A stretch of 50,908 nt of DNA from Benthortus sp964440495. GTDB lineage: Archaea; Thermoproteota; Nitrososphaeria_A; Caldarchaeales; Wolframiiraptoraceae. Positions 7,639-14,825 of this stretch are shown one piece after another. The DNA lies in assembly GCA_964440495.1 (NCBI GenBank), contig CAYTSD010000006.1, positions 1 to 50,908 on the forward strand, written 5' to 3'. A program made the translations under genes and the position numbers. Positions within the stretch are counted from its first letter, which is position 1, and each line of letters begins with the position of its first letter. The notes below the pieces were generated by a model. That model saw only the letters and a program-made list of their open reading frames with translations. It ran no database searches and was not told the DNA's origin.

Positions 7639-8538
7639 GTGGAGAAAGTTGGAGAAAGAATCTACATGATAGACACGAAAGCTTTAGGCGAGGAGAAGAC
7701 CGTCGCAGCATACCTAATAAAAGATGAGAAGACCGCCTTAACAGAGGTTGGCTACGCTTCCTCCTTAAACAATCTCTTAGAGGGATTAAGAGAGGCTGGA
7801 GTGAGTCCAAGCGGTCTCAGCTACATAGTGTTGACCCACATCCATCTCGACCACGCTGGCGCAGCAGGCAAGATCGCAGAGATAGCTCCAAACGCTTTGA
7901 TATATGTTCACCCGAGAGGTGCCCCACATCTAATTAACCCCGAGAAGCTTGTCAAAAGCGTTAGAGATGTTTATGGAGAGTTTGCTGAAAGGCTGGGCGG
8001 AGTAACCCCCATTCCACCTGACAGGATTGTAGAGGCATCCGATGGAGAGGAGATAAACCTAGGGTCAACAACGCTTAGGCTAATTCATGCGCCTGGCCAT
8101 GCTCCACATCACATGGTGATCTATGACGTTGAAGAACGTGCTCTCTTCAGCGGAGACGCTTTACCGATGAAGTTCCCAGACTTTCCCCTAACGGTTCCAA
8201 CAACACCTCCACCAAGCTATCTACACGAACTAACAATCAACACAATAAGAAAGCTCTCGAAACTCGATGGAAGAGTAGTCATGAAGCCGCATTATGGCCC
8301 CAGTCCATGGAGTGAAGAGTTCTTCGAGGAACAGGTGAGGGTTCTCGAAGAATGGAGGAAGCTTACATTAAAGATAGTTGGGGAAGGGGTTGAGAACCCG
8401 TATGAGAGGGTGTTTGAAGAATTCGCTGATAAAGCCGGTGAACCTATACCTGAGCATGTGAAACGCGACCTTAAGATATCTTTCGATGGAATGAGAATGT
8501 ATTTTGAGAGGATTGGTGTTGTCTCTACTCGTAGATGA
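7639..8538 (+). CDS. MBL-fold metallo-hydrolase
   Basis: A 299-aa metallo-beta-lactamase-fold protein. Metal ligands are visible as THIHLDHAG (HxHxDH, about residues 70-78), HAPGHAPHH (about 154-162), SGDALP and a late KPHYGP. The C-terminal ~80 residues are a helical extension beyond the core fold. Such proteins hydrolyse diverse esters and thioesters; the substrate cannot be told. The start is taken as GTG 7639; AGGTGA at 7621 is 13 bases away, so a slightly later start such as ATG 7666 is possible. Its 3' end overlaps the convergent leuD by 14 nt. Confidence 0.8.
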   Translation: MEKVGERIYMIDTKALGEEKTVAAYLIKDEKTALTEVGYASSLNNLLEGLREAGVSPSGLSYIVLTHIHLDHAGAAGKIAEIAPNALIYVHPRGAPHLINPEKLVKSVRDVYGEFAERLGGVTPIPPDRIVEASDGEEINLGSTTLRLIHAPGHAPHHMVIYDVEERALFSGDALPMKFPDFPLTVPTTPPPSYLHELTINTIRKLSKLDGRVVMKPHYGPSPWSEEFFEEQVRVLEEWRKLTLKIVGEGVENPYERVFEEFADKAGEPIPEHVKRDLKISFDGMRMYFERIGVVSTRR

Positions 8539-9148
8539 ATCTCCTAGGCTTGGGCTTCAAGTATTCTGGCATATTCTTCTCATATCTCTCGATTAGGTTT
8601 CCGTATTGTAGTGTGAGGGAGATGTCGTCCAGGCCTTTCAGAAACCTCTCCCTTATGTGAGGCTCTACGTCGAAGCTTATCTCCAATCCTCCTCCAGTTA
8701 TCTTCTGTGACTCAAGGTCTATTCTCAGCGTCAGGTCTCCGCTCTCAGCCTTCTCCTGAAGAATCTTAACCGTTTTCTCTGGAAGCCTTATGCATAGGAG
8801 CATGTTCTTGGCGGCGTTGTTGTAGAATATGTCGCCGAAGCTTGGAGCTATAACGCATTTTATCCCGAGGTCGGTTAAGGCCCAGACAGCGTTCTCCCTT
8901 GATGACCCTATCCCGAAGTTTCTCCCAGCTATCAGTATCACGGCGCCGCTGAACCTTGAGTCATTTAGGATGAATCCAGGCCTAGGGTTTCCCTTCTCGT
9001 CGTAGCGCCACCTGTAGAAGGCGTATTTTCCCAGACCCCTCCTACTGAGCAGTTTTAGGAACTGGGCTGGGATTATCTGGTCGGTGTCGACGTTCTCGGC
9101 TTTAAGCGGCGCCACCTTGCCCTCGATAGCCTTAATAGGCTTAGGCAT
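8525..9148 (-). CDS. leuD: 3-isopropylmalate dehydratase small subunit
   Basis: Small subunit of isopropylmalate isomerase in leucine biosynthesis. The 207-aa length and the swivel-domain signature GRNFGIGSSRENAVWALTDLGIKCVIAPSFGDIFYNNAAKN (about 73-113) match LeuD; the N terminus AENVDTDQIIPAQFL is also typical. The C-terminal ~30 residues (ISLTLQYGNLIERYE...) match the longer bacterial-type LeuD rather than the short archaeal type of about 165 residues. Start ATG 9148 overlaps the leuC stop as TAATG, showing translational coupling with the large subunit. Confidence 0.92.
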   Translation of the reverse strand: MPKPIKAIEGKVAPLKAENVDTDQIIPAQFLKLLSRRGLGKYAFYRWRYDEKGNPRPGFILNDSRFSGAVILIAGRNFGIGSSRENAVWALTDLGIKCVIAPSFGDIFYNNAAKNMLLCIRLPEKTVKILQEKAESGDLTLRIDLESQKITGGGLEISFDVEPHIRERFLKGLDDISLTLQYGNLIERYEKNMPEYLKPKPRRFIYE

Positions 9149-10587
9149 TAGACCTCGCCTCCCTCAAGCTCCAGAGGCTTATCCAAGTCGAGTTCACGGA
9201 CATCCACGAAGTGTCCCTCAACCGCCGCGGCAGCCGCCATCACCGGGCTTACTAGATGTGTTCTACCACCTGGCCCCTGCCTGTTCTCGAAGTTTCGGTT
9301 GGAGGTGCTCGCACTCCTTTCCCCAGGTGCGAGTCTATCCTCATTCATGGCTATACACATGCTGCATCCCGGGTTGCGCCACTGGAATCCGGCCTCGATG
9401 AAGATTCTGTGGAGGCCGAGGCGCTCAGCCCTCCGCTTAACCCACTGCGACCCTGGGACAACCAACGCCCTAACACCATGCGCTACATGTTTTCCCTTAA
9501 CAACTTTCGCCGCCGCTATTAGGTCGCTTAGCCTACCGTTGGTGCAGCTTCCGATAAACACTACGTCGATAGGTATGTTTGTTATCTTTTCACCTGGTTT
9601 TAGACCCATGTATCTTAGAGCCTTCTCCACCGCGGCTCTCTCCTCCTTGTCTTCGAAGTCTCCGGGTGAGGGCACGCTCTCCGTGACGCCGACAGTCATC
9701 GCTGGATTCGTCCCCCAGGTTACCTGAGGCTCGAGCCTGGTTAGGTCTAGGCTTATACTCTTGTCATAGGATGCGGCTGGGTCTGTTGGAAGCCTTTTCC
9801 AGAATTTTAGCGCCTCATCCCACTCCCTGTCTCTCGGAGCATAGGGTGCGTCTCGGATGTATTGGTAGACCTTCTCATCTGGTGAGATTATCGCTGTGCG
9901 TGCTCCAGCCTCAATCGCCATATTGCATAGGGTCATCCTCTCCTCGACGCTCATCGACTCTACCACCCTCCCCCTATACTCGATTACATGTCCTATCGCA
10001 CCTCCGACGCCGATATTCCTAATCATCCAGAGCACCGCGTCCTTCGCTGTCACGCCTTTTGGGAGGCTGCCTTCCAATCTTACCTCCATCTTACGGGGCT
10101 TCTTGAGCCAGAGGGTCTGGGTTGCGAAGACATGCTCTACCTCGCTTGTCCCAATCCCGAAGGCGAGGGCGCCGAGGGCGCCGTGGGTTGAGGTGTGGCT
10201 GTCTCCACAGGCCAAGGTGATTCCTGGAAGGGTTAGGCCGAGCTCTGGGGCCGCTACATGGATTATTCCCTGGAAGGGGCTTAGGAGGTCGAAGAGGGTT
10301 ATCCCGAACTCCTCGGCATTCTGTTTAAGAGCCCTTATCTGCTCCCTTGAAAGCCTGTCGGCGATGGGTAGAAGCCTATCACCTGTCGGGACATTGTGGT
10401 CCATGAAGGCGAAGGTTAGGTCTGGGCGTCTGACTCTACGGTTGGCGAGTCTAAGCCCCTCGAAGGCGACAGGCGAGGTCACCTCATGGGTTAGATGACG
10501 GTCTATGTACAGCAGTGAAGCCCCATCCTCACGCTCCTCCAATACATGAGCATCCCAAATCTTCTCGAAGACCGTTCTCGCCGCCAA
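9148..10587 (-). CDS. leuC: 3-isopropylmalate dehydratase large subunit (bacterial type)
   Basis: Large, iron-sulfur aconitase-like subunit that isomerises 2- and 3-isopropylmalate. Motifs include DRHLTHEVTSP near the N terminus, LACGDSHTSTHGALGALAFGIGTSEVEHV (about 124-152), FIGSCTNGRLSDL (cluster Cys) and NPGCSMCIAMN (two cluster Cys), then the substrate-binding ASTSNRNFENRQGPG. At 479 aa it resembles bacterial LeuC and is longer than the usual ~420-aa archaeal type, which suggests ancient transfer. Start is TTG 10587; a TATA-like CTAATAAG lies about 27 nt upstream. Coupled to leuD by TAATG. Confidence 0.92.
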   Translation of the reverse strand: MAARTVFEKIWDAHVLEEREDGASLLYIDRHLTHEVTSPVAFEGLRLANRRVRRPDLTFAFMDHNVPTGDRLLPIADRLSREQIRALKQNAEEFGITLFDLLSPFQGIIHVAAPELGLTLPGITLACGDSHTSTHGALGALAFGIGTSEVEHVFATQTLWLKKPRKMEVRLEGSLPKGVTAKDAVLWMIRNIGVGGAIGHVIEYRGRVVESMSVEERMTLCNMAIEAGARTAIISPDEKVYQYIRDAPYAPRDREWDEALKFWKRLPTDPAASYDKSISLDLTRLEPQVTWGTNPAMTVGVTESVPSPGDFEDKEERAAVEKALRYMGLKPGEKITNIPIDVVFIGSCTNGRLSDLIAAAKVVKGKHVAHGVRALVVPGSQWVKRRAERLGLHRIFIEAGFQWRNPGCSMCIAMNEDRLAPGERSASTSNRNFENRQGPGGRTHLVSPVMAAAAAVEGHFVDVRELDLDKPLELEGGEV

Positions 10588-10678
10588 GGCTGTAGAAGGC
10601 TTTAGAGGCTGGCTTATTAGCTTAGCATCGTCAATCAGCGTATGAAGATTAATATCTTGATGAACCCTTTTAAGAGTC

Positions 10679-11455
10679 TTGGGAAAGATATTGGCTGAGG
10701 CATCTGAAGAGCGTCCGAGAAGGGTCGTGAAGAGAGCCAGCCTGGAGGTGGCGCTTATAGCGGTTAATGCAGCCCTCTACGCAGCCGTCGGCCTCCTAAC
10801 CTATCTAGGACTCTTCGCGCCGGTCTTTGGGACGGTTAGGTTCTGGCCCGCCGTGGTTGTTCCAGCGGTTTTCTCCGTTCTCTTCACGCCTTGGATAGGG
10901 GGTGTGGGGGCGGCGATAGGCATCTTCATAAGCGATATGCTCGTCCATGGAAACCCCCTGCTCAGCCTAAGCGTCGGCGTCCCCTCAAACTTCCTAGGAT
11001 TCTATATCCTTGGGAGGCTTGCTAGGAGTAGGCGGAGGACATGGGCGGCCTCTCTAGGGGTTCAGGCGATACCCTTGGCCGCTGCCGGGCTTCTCTACTG
11101 GTTCGGATTGGTGGAGGAGGTTGTCGCCTACGTGTTCTTGGCTGTGGCCGCAGCGGTCTTCCTCCTCGGCGCATACCTTGCCTTAAGTAAGCCTAGGTAC
11201 TCGAACCTCCTCTACGCCTCGGCCGCTGGACTCATGGTTGGAAGCGCCGTGATAGGTGTCGGGCTCTGGGCTTTCAGCCAATTCTTCCTCCTCCCCACAG
11301 GCGAGAGCAGCGCACCCATAGTCGCAGCCCTGGTCTGGTTCCTATGGACCTATCTAACCGAGATACCTTTCCTAGCCTTCCTCCTCCCACCGATAGTTTA
11401 TGCGGTGGCTAAGGCCATGCCTGAGAGGGTTAGGGAGGTAATCCCCGCAGAGTAA
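10679..11455 (+). CDS. ECF-type S-component-like membrane protein
   Basis: A 258-aa polytopic protein with a charged N-terminal tail (about 20 residues) and roughly seven hydrophobic helices. The first part (AALYAAVGLLTYLGLF..., then VRFWPAVVVPAVFSVLFTPWIGGVGAAIGIFISDM) has the S-component look: a first helix with alternating Ala, an Arg-containing loop and a Gly-rich helix. No ATPase motif. Start TTG 10679 lies about 27 nt after a TATA-like TTAATATC, compatible with a leaderless mRNA. It is followed six bases later by pantoate kinase, which suggests uptake of a pantothenate-related compound (inference from context only). The family assignment is tentative. Confidence 0.6.
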   Translation: MGKILAEASEERPRRVVKRASLEVALIAVNAALYAAVGLLTYLGLFAPVFGTVRFWPAVVVPAVFSVLFTPWIGGVGAAIGIFISDMLVHGNPLLSLSVGVPSNFLGFYILGRLARSRRRTWAASLGVQAIPLAAAGLLYWFGLVEEVVAYVFLAVAAAVFLLGAYLALSKPRYSNLLYASAAGLMVGSAVIGVGLWAFSQFFLLPTGESSAPIVAALVWFLWTYLTEIPFLAFLLPPIVYAVAKAMPERVREVIPAE

Positions 11456-11461
11456 GGGAGG

Positions 11462-12394
11462 GTGTCTATCAAGGTGAAGCGTGCATCTGCCAAGGTTCCA
11501 GCGGCGCTCTCAAGCATCTTCTCGCCTAAACTCTTCTGGGATGGTAAGCCTAGGGAGAGAGCTGAGGAGATAGGGGCTAGGGGAGGGGGATTCGCGCTCG
11601 CAAACGGGGTTGAGACATGGGTTGAGGTCGAGGAAGGAGAAGGCGAAGAGGTTGAGGTTAATGGCAGGGTTGAGAGCTTCCCACCATCCACCGAGGCCGC
11701 GGAGACCATGCGTAGGCTCCTCGGAGTCAAAGGCTTCATAAGGATTAGGCACAGGATTCTAGTTCCGATTGGGACAGGGTTTGGAACAAGTGCGGCGGCT
11801 GCTCTAGGAGTCATCCTCTCGCTCTCAAAGATCATGGAGTATGGGATAACTCTCCAAGAAGCCTGTAGGATAACCCATGAGGTTGAGCTGAGATGTAGGA
11901 CCGGGCTTAACAGTGAGGTTGGGATAATGGCCGGCGGACTCGTCCTCGTCCTAAGAGAGGGCGCACCTCCCCGATGCATGATAGACACCATACCTCTCCC
12001 CAGAGACGCTGTTTTGGTAGCTGTCGTGGCAGGCGAGCTTAAGACATCTAAGATTCTAAGCGAGGTGGAGAAGCTGAAAAGAGTTGAAAAGATAGGAGAC
12101 CGCTACATGGAGAGGATACTCTCGAACCCCACTCCTGAGAACTTTCTCAAGAATGCCCGAGGCTTCGCCTACGAGGCAGGCTTTGTTACAAGAGAGGTGG
12201 AGGAAGCCTTCGAGGCGTTCTCAAGGCTTCCCACACTCGGCTATGCTCAGAACATGCTCGGCAAAGCAGCCCACGCGCTGGTGAGGCGGGGAGATGTCTC
12301 AAGAGTTGAGAGGGGGCTTAGAGACATCTTCCCAGAGTACAGAGTTGTTGTCTCGGAGATAGGGTATGGTGTCAGGGCGTCGAGGGAGGTTTAG
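11462..12394 (+). CDS. pantoate kinase (GHMP family)
   Basis: GHMP-superfamily kinase that matches archaeal pantoate kinase, the first enzyme of the archaeal route from pantoate to 4'-phosphopantothenate. The N terminus has the PoK pattern SSIFSPK...IGARGGGFALANGV (about 17-50), followed by the GHMP glycine/serine loop VPIGTGFGTSAAAALGVILSLS (about 102-123) and EVGIMAGGLVL. The expected partner phosphopantothenate synthetase is not in the window. Start GTG 11462; GTG 11474 is an alternative, as GGGAGG abuts the first. Its stop overlaps the convergent DHH gene by 4 nt. 310 aa, a usual size. Confidence 0.85.
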   Translation: MSIKVKRASAKVPAALSSIFSPKLFWDGKPRERAEEIGARGGGFALANGVETWVEVEEGEGEEVEVNGRVESFPPSTEAAETMRRLLGVKGFIRIRHRILVPIGTGFGTSAAAALGVILSLSKIMEYGITLQEACRITHEVELRCRTGLNSEVGIMAGGLVLVLREGAPPRCMIDTIPLPRDAVLVAVVAGELKTSKILSEVEKLKRVEKIGDRYMERILSNPTPENFLKNARGFAYEAGFVTREVEEAFEAFSRLPTLGYAQNMLGKAAHALVRRGDVSRVERGLRDIFPEYRVVVSEIGYGVRASREV

Positions 12395-13572
12395 CCCCCT
12401 ATCAGCCCATCAAAGATTTCTATGAATCTCTCCTCTTCGCCAGCTGGGATTAGGGCTGAGGCTGCGAAGCTGTGGCCGTCTCCTGTGCCCCCAACCTCCT
12501 CTGAAGCCTTGACCGTTAGCTCGGATGCGGGTGGGAGTCTTCCAGCCCTAACCTCCTCGGAGACCTTTTTAGGCGTTCTAACCGAGACCTTAACCCACTC
12601 TCCCTCAACTCTTCCAAGCCCTGGAAGCTCGGGCTCAAACTCCATGAACCCTACTAGATACCTATCGGGCTGGACTATTCCACGGTAGCTGAGCATGGAG
12701 GTAAAGGTTCCAAGAGTCTTTGTTCCAAGACCCTTGAAGAGGCTGCCTAGATGGAACCACTGAACCCTCCCATGGGTCTTCAGCCTCCTGCGCGCAACGA
12801 CCGCGAACGCCTGCCTAAACCTCTTCTTCCTCTCCTCCTCAAGCCTCGCAGCCTCCTCCTCGTCGATACTCCTAGATAGGAGGTATTCTACAGCCCGGTA
12901 GGGGCCTCCGCGATAGTATCCTACGCTTCCTATCGCCGTGAGGGTTGAGGAGACCTTGCTCCAAGGCTTCCTAAGAAACTTGATATAGTAGCGTTCCTTT
13001 CCACCGCTCTCCCTAACCTCCACGTCCCCTACGCTAACAGCATCCTCCAAAGGAATACGGTTAAGGCCCTGTAGAGGTCCGGGGATCTCGGCTGAGCCTA
13101 CGACGGCCATCCACGCCGCATCCTTTAGCTTGGAGACCTCCCTCATGAAGAGGTAGGTTGCAGTCGAGCCGCTTACCTCGCTCTCGCCGCTGAACCCGTA
13201 AAGCTCTGGATTCAGGTTCACTACACGGCTGCTCTCAACCCTTCTCGGGTCGTGGTGGTCTAGGATAACCGCCTCGGAGCCGCTTTCCTCAGCAGCCTCA
13301 GCCACGAGGTCCGCTCTACCCGAACCTATGTCTAGGTAGATGTAGAGCTTATGGCCGCTTGAGTGGACGAGTCTAAGTATGGCTGGGTGAATCTTCTCTA
13401 TACTTATCGGCTTATACTTGACTCCAGCGCGTTTCAGAGCTAGGGAGGCGATGGCTCCCGCGCAGAGTCCGTCGGCATCGTTGTGAAAGACTATGGCAAC
13501 TTCTTCACCAGCTCTCCCACGAAGCCTCTCCGCAACCCTGCTAAGCTCCCCGAAATACTCCTCCTTCCCCAT
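12391..13572 (-). CDS. DHH/DHHA1 family phosphoesterase (RecJ-like)
   Basis: A 393-aa DHH-superfamily protein. Motif I is VFHNDADGLCAGA (about 28-40), motif II the IYLDIGS segment (about 93-99), motif III VILDHHDP (about 121-128) and a later GSTATYLF. The C-terminal ~100 residues contain a DHHA1-like end with GTGDGHSFAASALIP (GGGH-type substrate loop). Archaeal relatives include the GINS-associated nuclease and nanoRNA or cyclic dinucleotide phosphodiesterases, and I cannot decide among these. ATG start at 13572. No GINS or MCM gene is nearby. Confidence 0.8.
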   Translation of the reverse strand: MGKEEYFGELSRVAERLRGRAGEEVAIVFHNDADGLCAGAIASLALKRAGVKYKPISIEKIHPAILRLVHSSGHKLYIYLDIGSGRADLVAEAAEESGSEAVILDHHDPRRVESSRVVNLNPELYGFSGESEVSGSTATYLFMREVSKLKDAAWMAVVGSAEIPGPLQGLNRIPLEDAVSVGDVEVRESGGKERYYIKFLRKPWSKVSSTLTAIGSVGYYRGGPYRAVEYLLSRSIDEEEAARLEEERKKRFRQAFAVVARRRLKTHGRVQWFHLGSLFKGLGTKTLGTFTSMLSYRGIVQPDRYLVGFMEFEPELPGLGRVEGEWVKVSVRTPKKVSEEVRAGRLPPASELTVKASEEVGGTGDGHSFAASALIPAGEEERFIEIFDGLIGG

Positions 13573-13729
13573 CCGTCTAGAAGACCCTAGGAGCAGGCTA
13601 ATAGCGTTTCCCCAAACCTCTCCCAGCCCTCCGTCTCAAGGATACCGAGAAGAGAACTACTCCGAAAACCTTGAAGATAATCCATCAAAATAATAAGATA
13701 TGTGGATGAAGTTTTTAAGAAAGGGTTAG

Positions 13730-14290
13730 ATGCAACTTGACATGCGTGTCATCGAGAAAAGTGAGAGTGAGGCGGTTCTAAGAGCCGCCGAGCTCATGGC
13801 TATAAGCGCTAGAACAGCTCCAAAGGCACGTGGAATAGACGATGTCTCAATAGTCATTCTAACAGGTGAGGAGCTCAGCCGAGTTGCGGATGAGATGGAG
13901 AAGATTGGGAAGGAGACTGGGAGAAGGTTCTTCATCAGAGACTCAGGCTGTGTTAGGAAGTCCGCCGCCCTCCTACTAATCGGAGTTAAGTCGTCCAGGC
14001 CGAAGAACCTTGACTGCGGCGCATGCGGCTACGAGACATGCAGCGAGTTTGAGGAAGCTGGTAGAAGGCCTGGAAGAGACTTCTCCGGCCCAAGCTGTAT
14101 GTTCCAGCTTATCGATCTCGGAGTCGCCCTTGGCTCCGCTGTTAAGACAGCGTCCCTCCTTAACGTTGATAATAGGATTATGTTCTCCGTGGGTGTTACT
14201 GCGGTTAAGCTCGGGCTAATCGACGCCGATGTGGCCATAGGCATCCCTCTCTCAGCTACTGGAAAGAATCCCTACTTTGACAGGAAGTAG
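13730..14290 (+). CDS. DUF2148 ferredoxin-domain-like protein
   Basis: A 186-aa protein of the DUF2148 family. It has a cysteine pattern DCGACGYETC (about 94-103) followed by SGPSCMF (about 118-124), which in this family is annotated as a ferredoxin-like iron-sulfur site, and a C-terminal GxxxSATGKNPYFDR end. The N-terminal part (AARTAPKARGIDD) is also typical, since members start with a conserved ARTAPK-G stretch. Electron-transfer or nitroreductase-related roles have been suggested; function is not established. ATG at 13730, about 33 nt after a TATA-like ATAAGATA, so leader is short or absent. Confidence 0.8.
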   Translation: MQLDMRVIEKSESEAVLRAAELMAISARTAPKARGIDDVSIVILTGEELSRVADEMEKIGKETGRRFFIRDSGCVRKSAALLLIGVKSSRPKNLDCGACGYETCSEFEEAGRRPGRDFSGPSCMFQLIDLGVALGSAVKTASLLNVDNRIMFSVGVTAVKLGLIDADVAIGIPLSATGKNPYFDRK

Positions 14291-14336
14291 CTTGATGGGA
14301 AGGTTTTAACCGTGGCTTATTCGGCTTGGCGGCGGG

Positions 14337-14825
14337 ATGCGGAGCACCTACCTCAGAGGGATGGGGCTTGGACTCACGACAGGGGTGATAACGACCCTTG
14401 GAGTGATGGTCGGCCTCTACTCAGGCACACACTCCAAACTCGCGGTGGTCGGAGGAGTAATAGCCCTAGCCGTTGCAGACGGCCTCTCCGACGCGATAGG
14501 GATGCATACCTCTGAGGAGGCTGCTAGAACCTCGACCAAGAGGCAGATATGGGAGGCCACGTTCTTCGCCTTTTTCTCGAAGGTTGCGGCCACACTGAGC
14601 TTCCTAATCCCGATAATCCTTCTAGAGTTGAGGGAGGCCGTACCGATAAGCATAGTGTGGGGACTCATACTCATCTCACTCTTCAGCTACTACATAGCAA
14701 GGAACGAGGGTGAAAACCCCTACAAAGTCATGTTGGAGCACGCTCTACTAACGGTGGGGGTGGTCGCCGCATCCCACTACATCGGAGTCCTAGTTCACGA
14801 GGCCTTCGGGGAGCATTCTATTTAG
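14337..14825 (+). CDS. VIT1/CCC1-like small membrane transporter
   Basis: A 162-aa membrane protein with about five hydrophobic helices. The first two helices and the connecting loop (RGMGLGLTTGVITTLGVMVGLYSG, then ALAVADGLSDAIGMHTSEEAARTS) resemble the VIT1/CCC1 iron/manganese transporter family, including the Asp and Met-rich second helix followed by a cytoplasmic acidic loop. It is shorter than typical VIT proteins (about 230 aa), missing most of the cytoplasmic metal-binding loop. It follows the DUF2148 gene by 46 nt on the same strand. Its stop overlaps the convergent polymerase gene by 4 nt. Transport substrate is inferred only from family. Confidence 0.6.
   Translation: MRSTYLRGMGLGLTTGVITTLGVMVGLYSGTHSKLAVVGGVIALAVADGLSDAIGMHTSEEAARTSTKRQIWEATFFAFFSKVAATLSFLIPIILLELREAVPISIVWGLILISLFSYYIARNEGENPYKVMLEHALLTVGVVAASHYIGVLVHEAFGEHSI

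Noticed and set aside
7251..7810. Open frames antisense to the end of aRF1 and the start of the MBL gene
   Set aside because: Shadow frames of two clear genes; no start signals and Ser/Leu-rich composition.
9896..10498. 200-residue open frame antisense to leuC
   Set aside because: leuC is unmistakable on the other strand. The antisense frame is rich in Ser, Pro and Arg with no domain, as expected from codon bias of the real gene.
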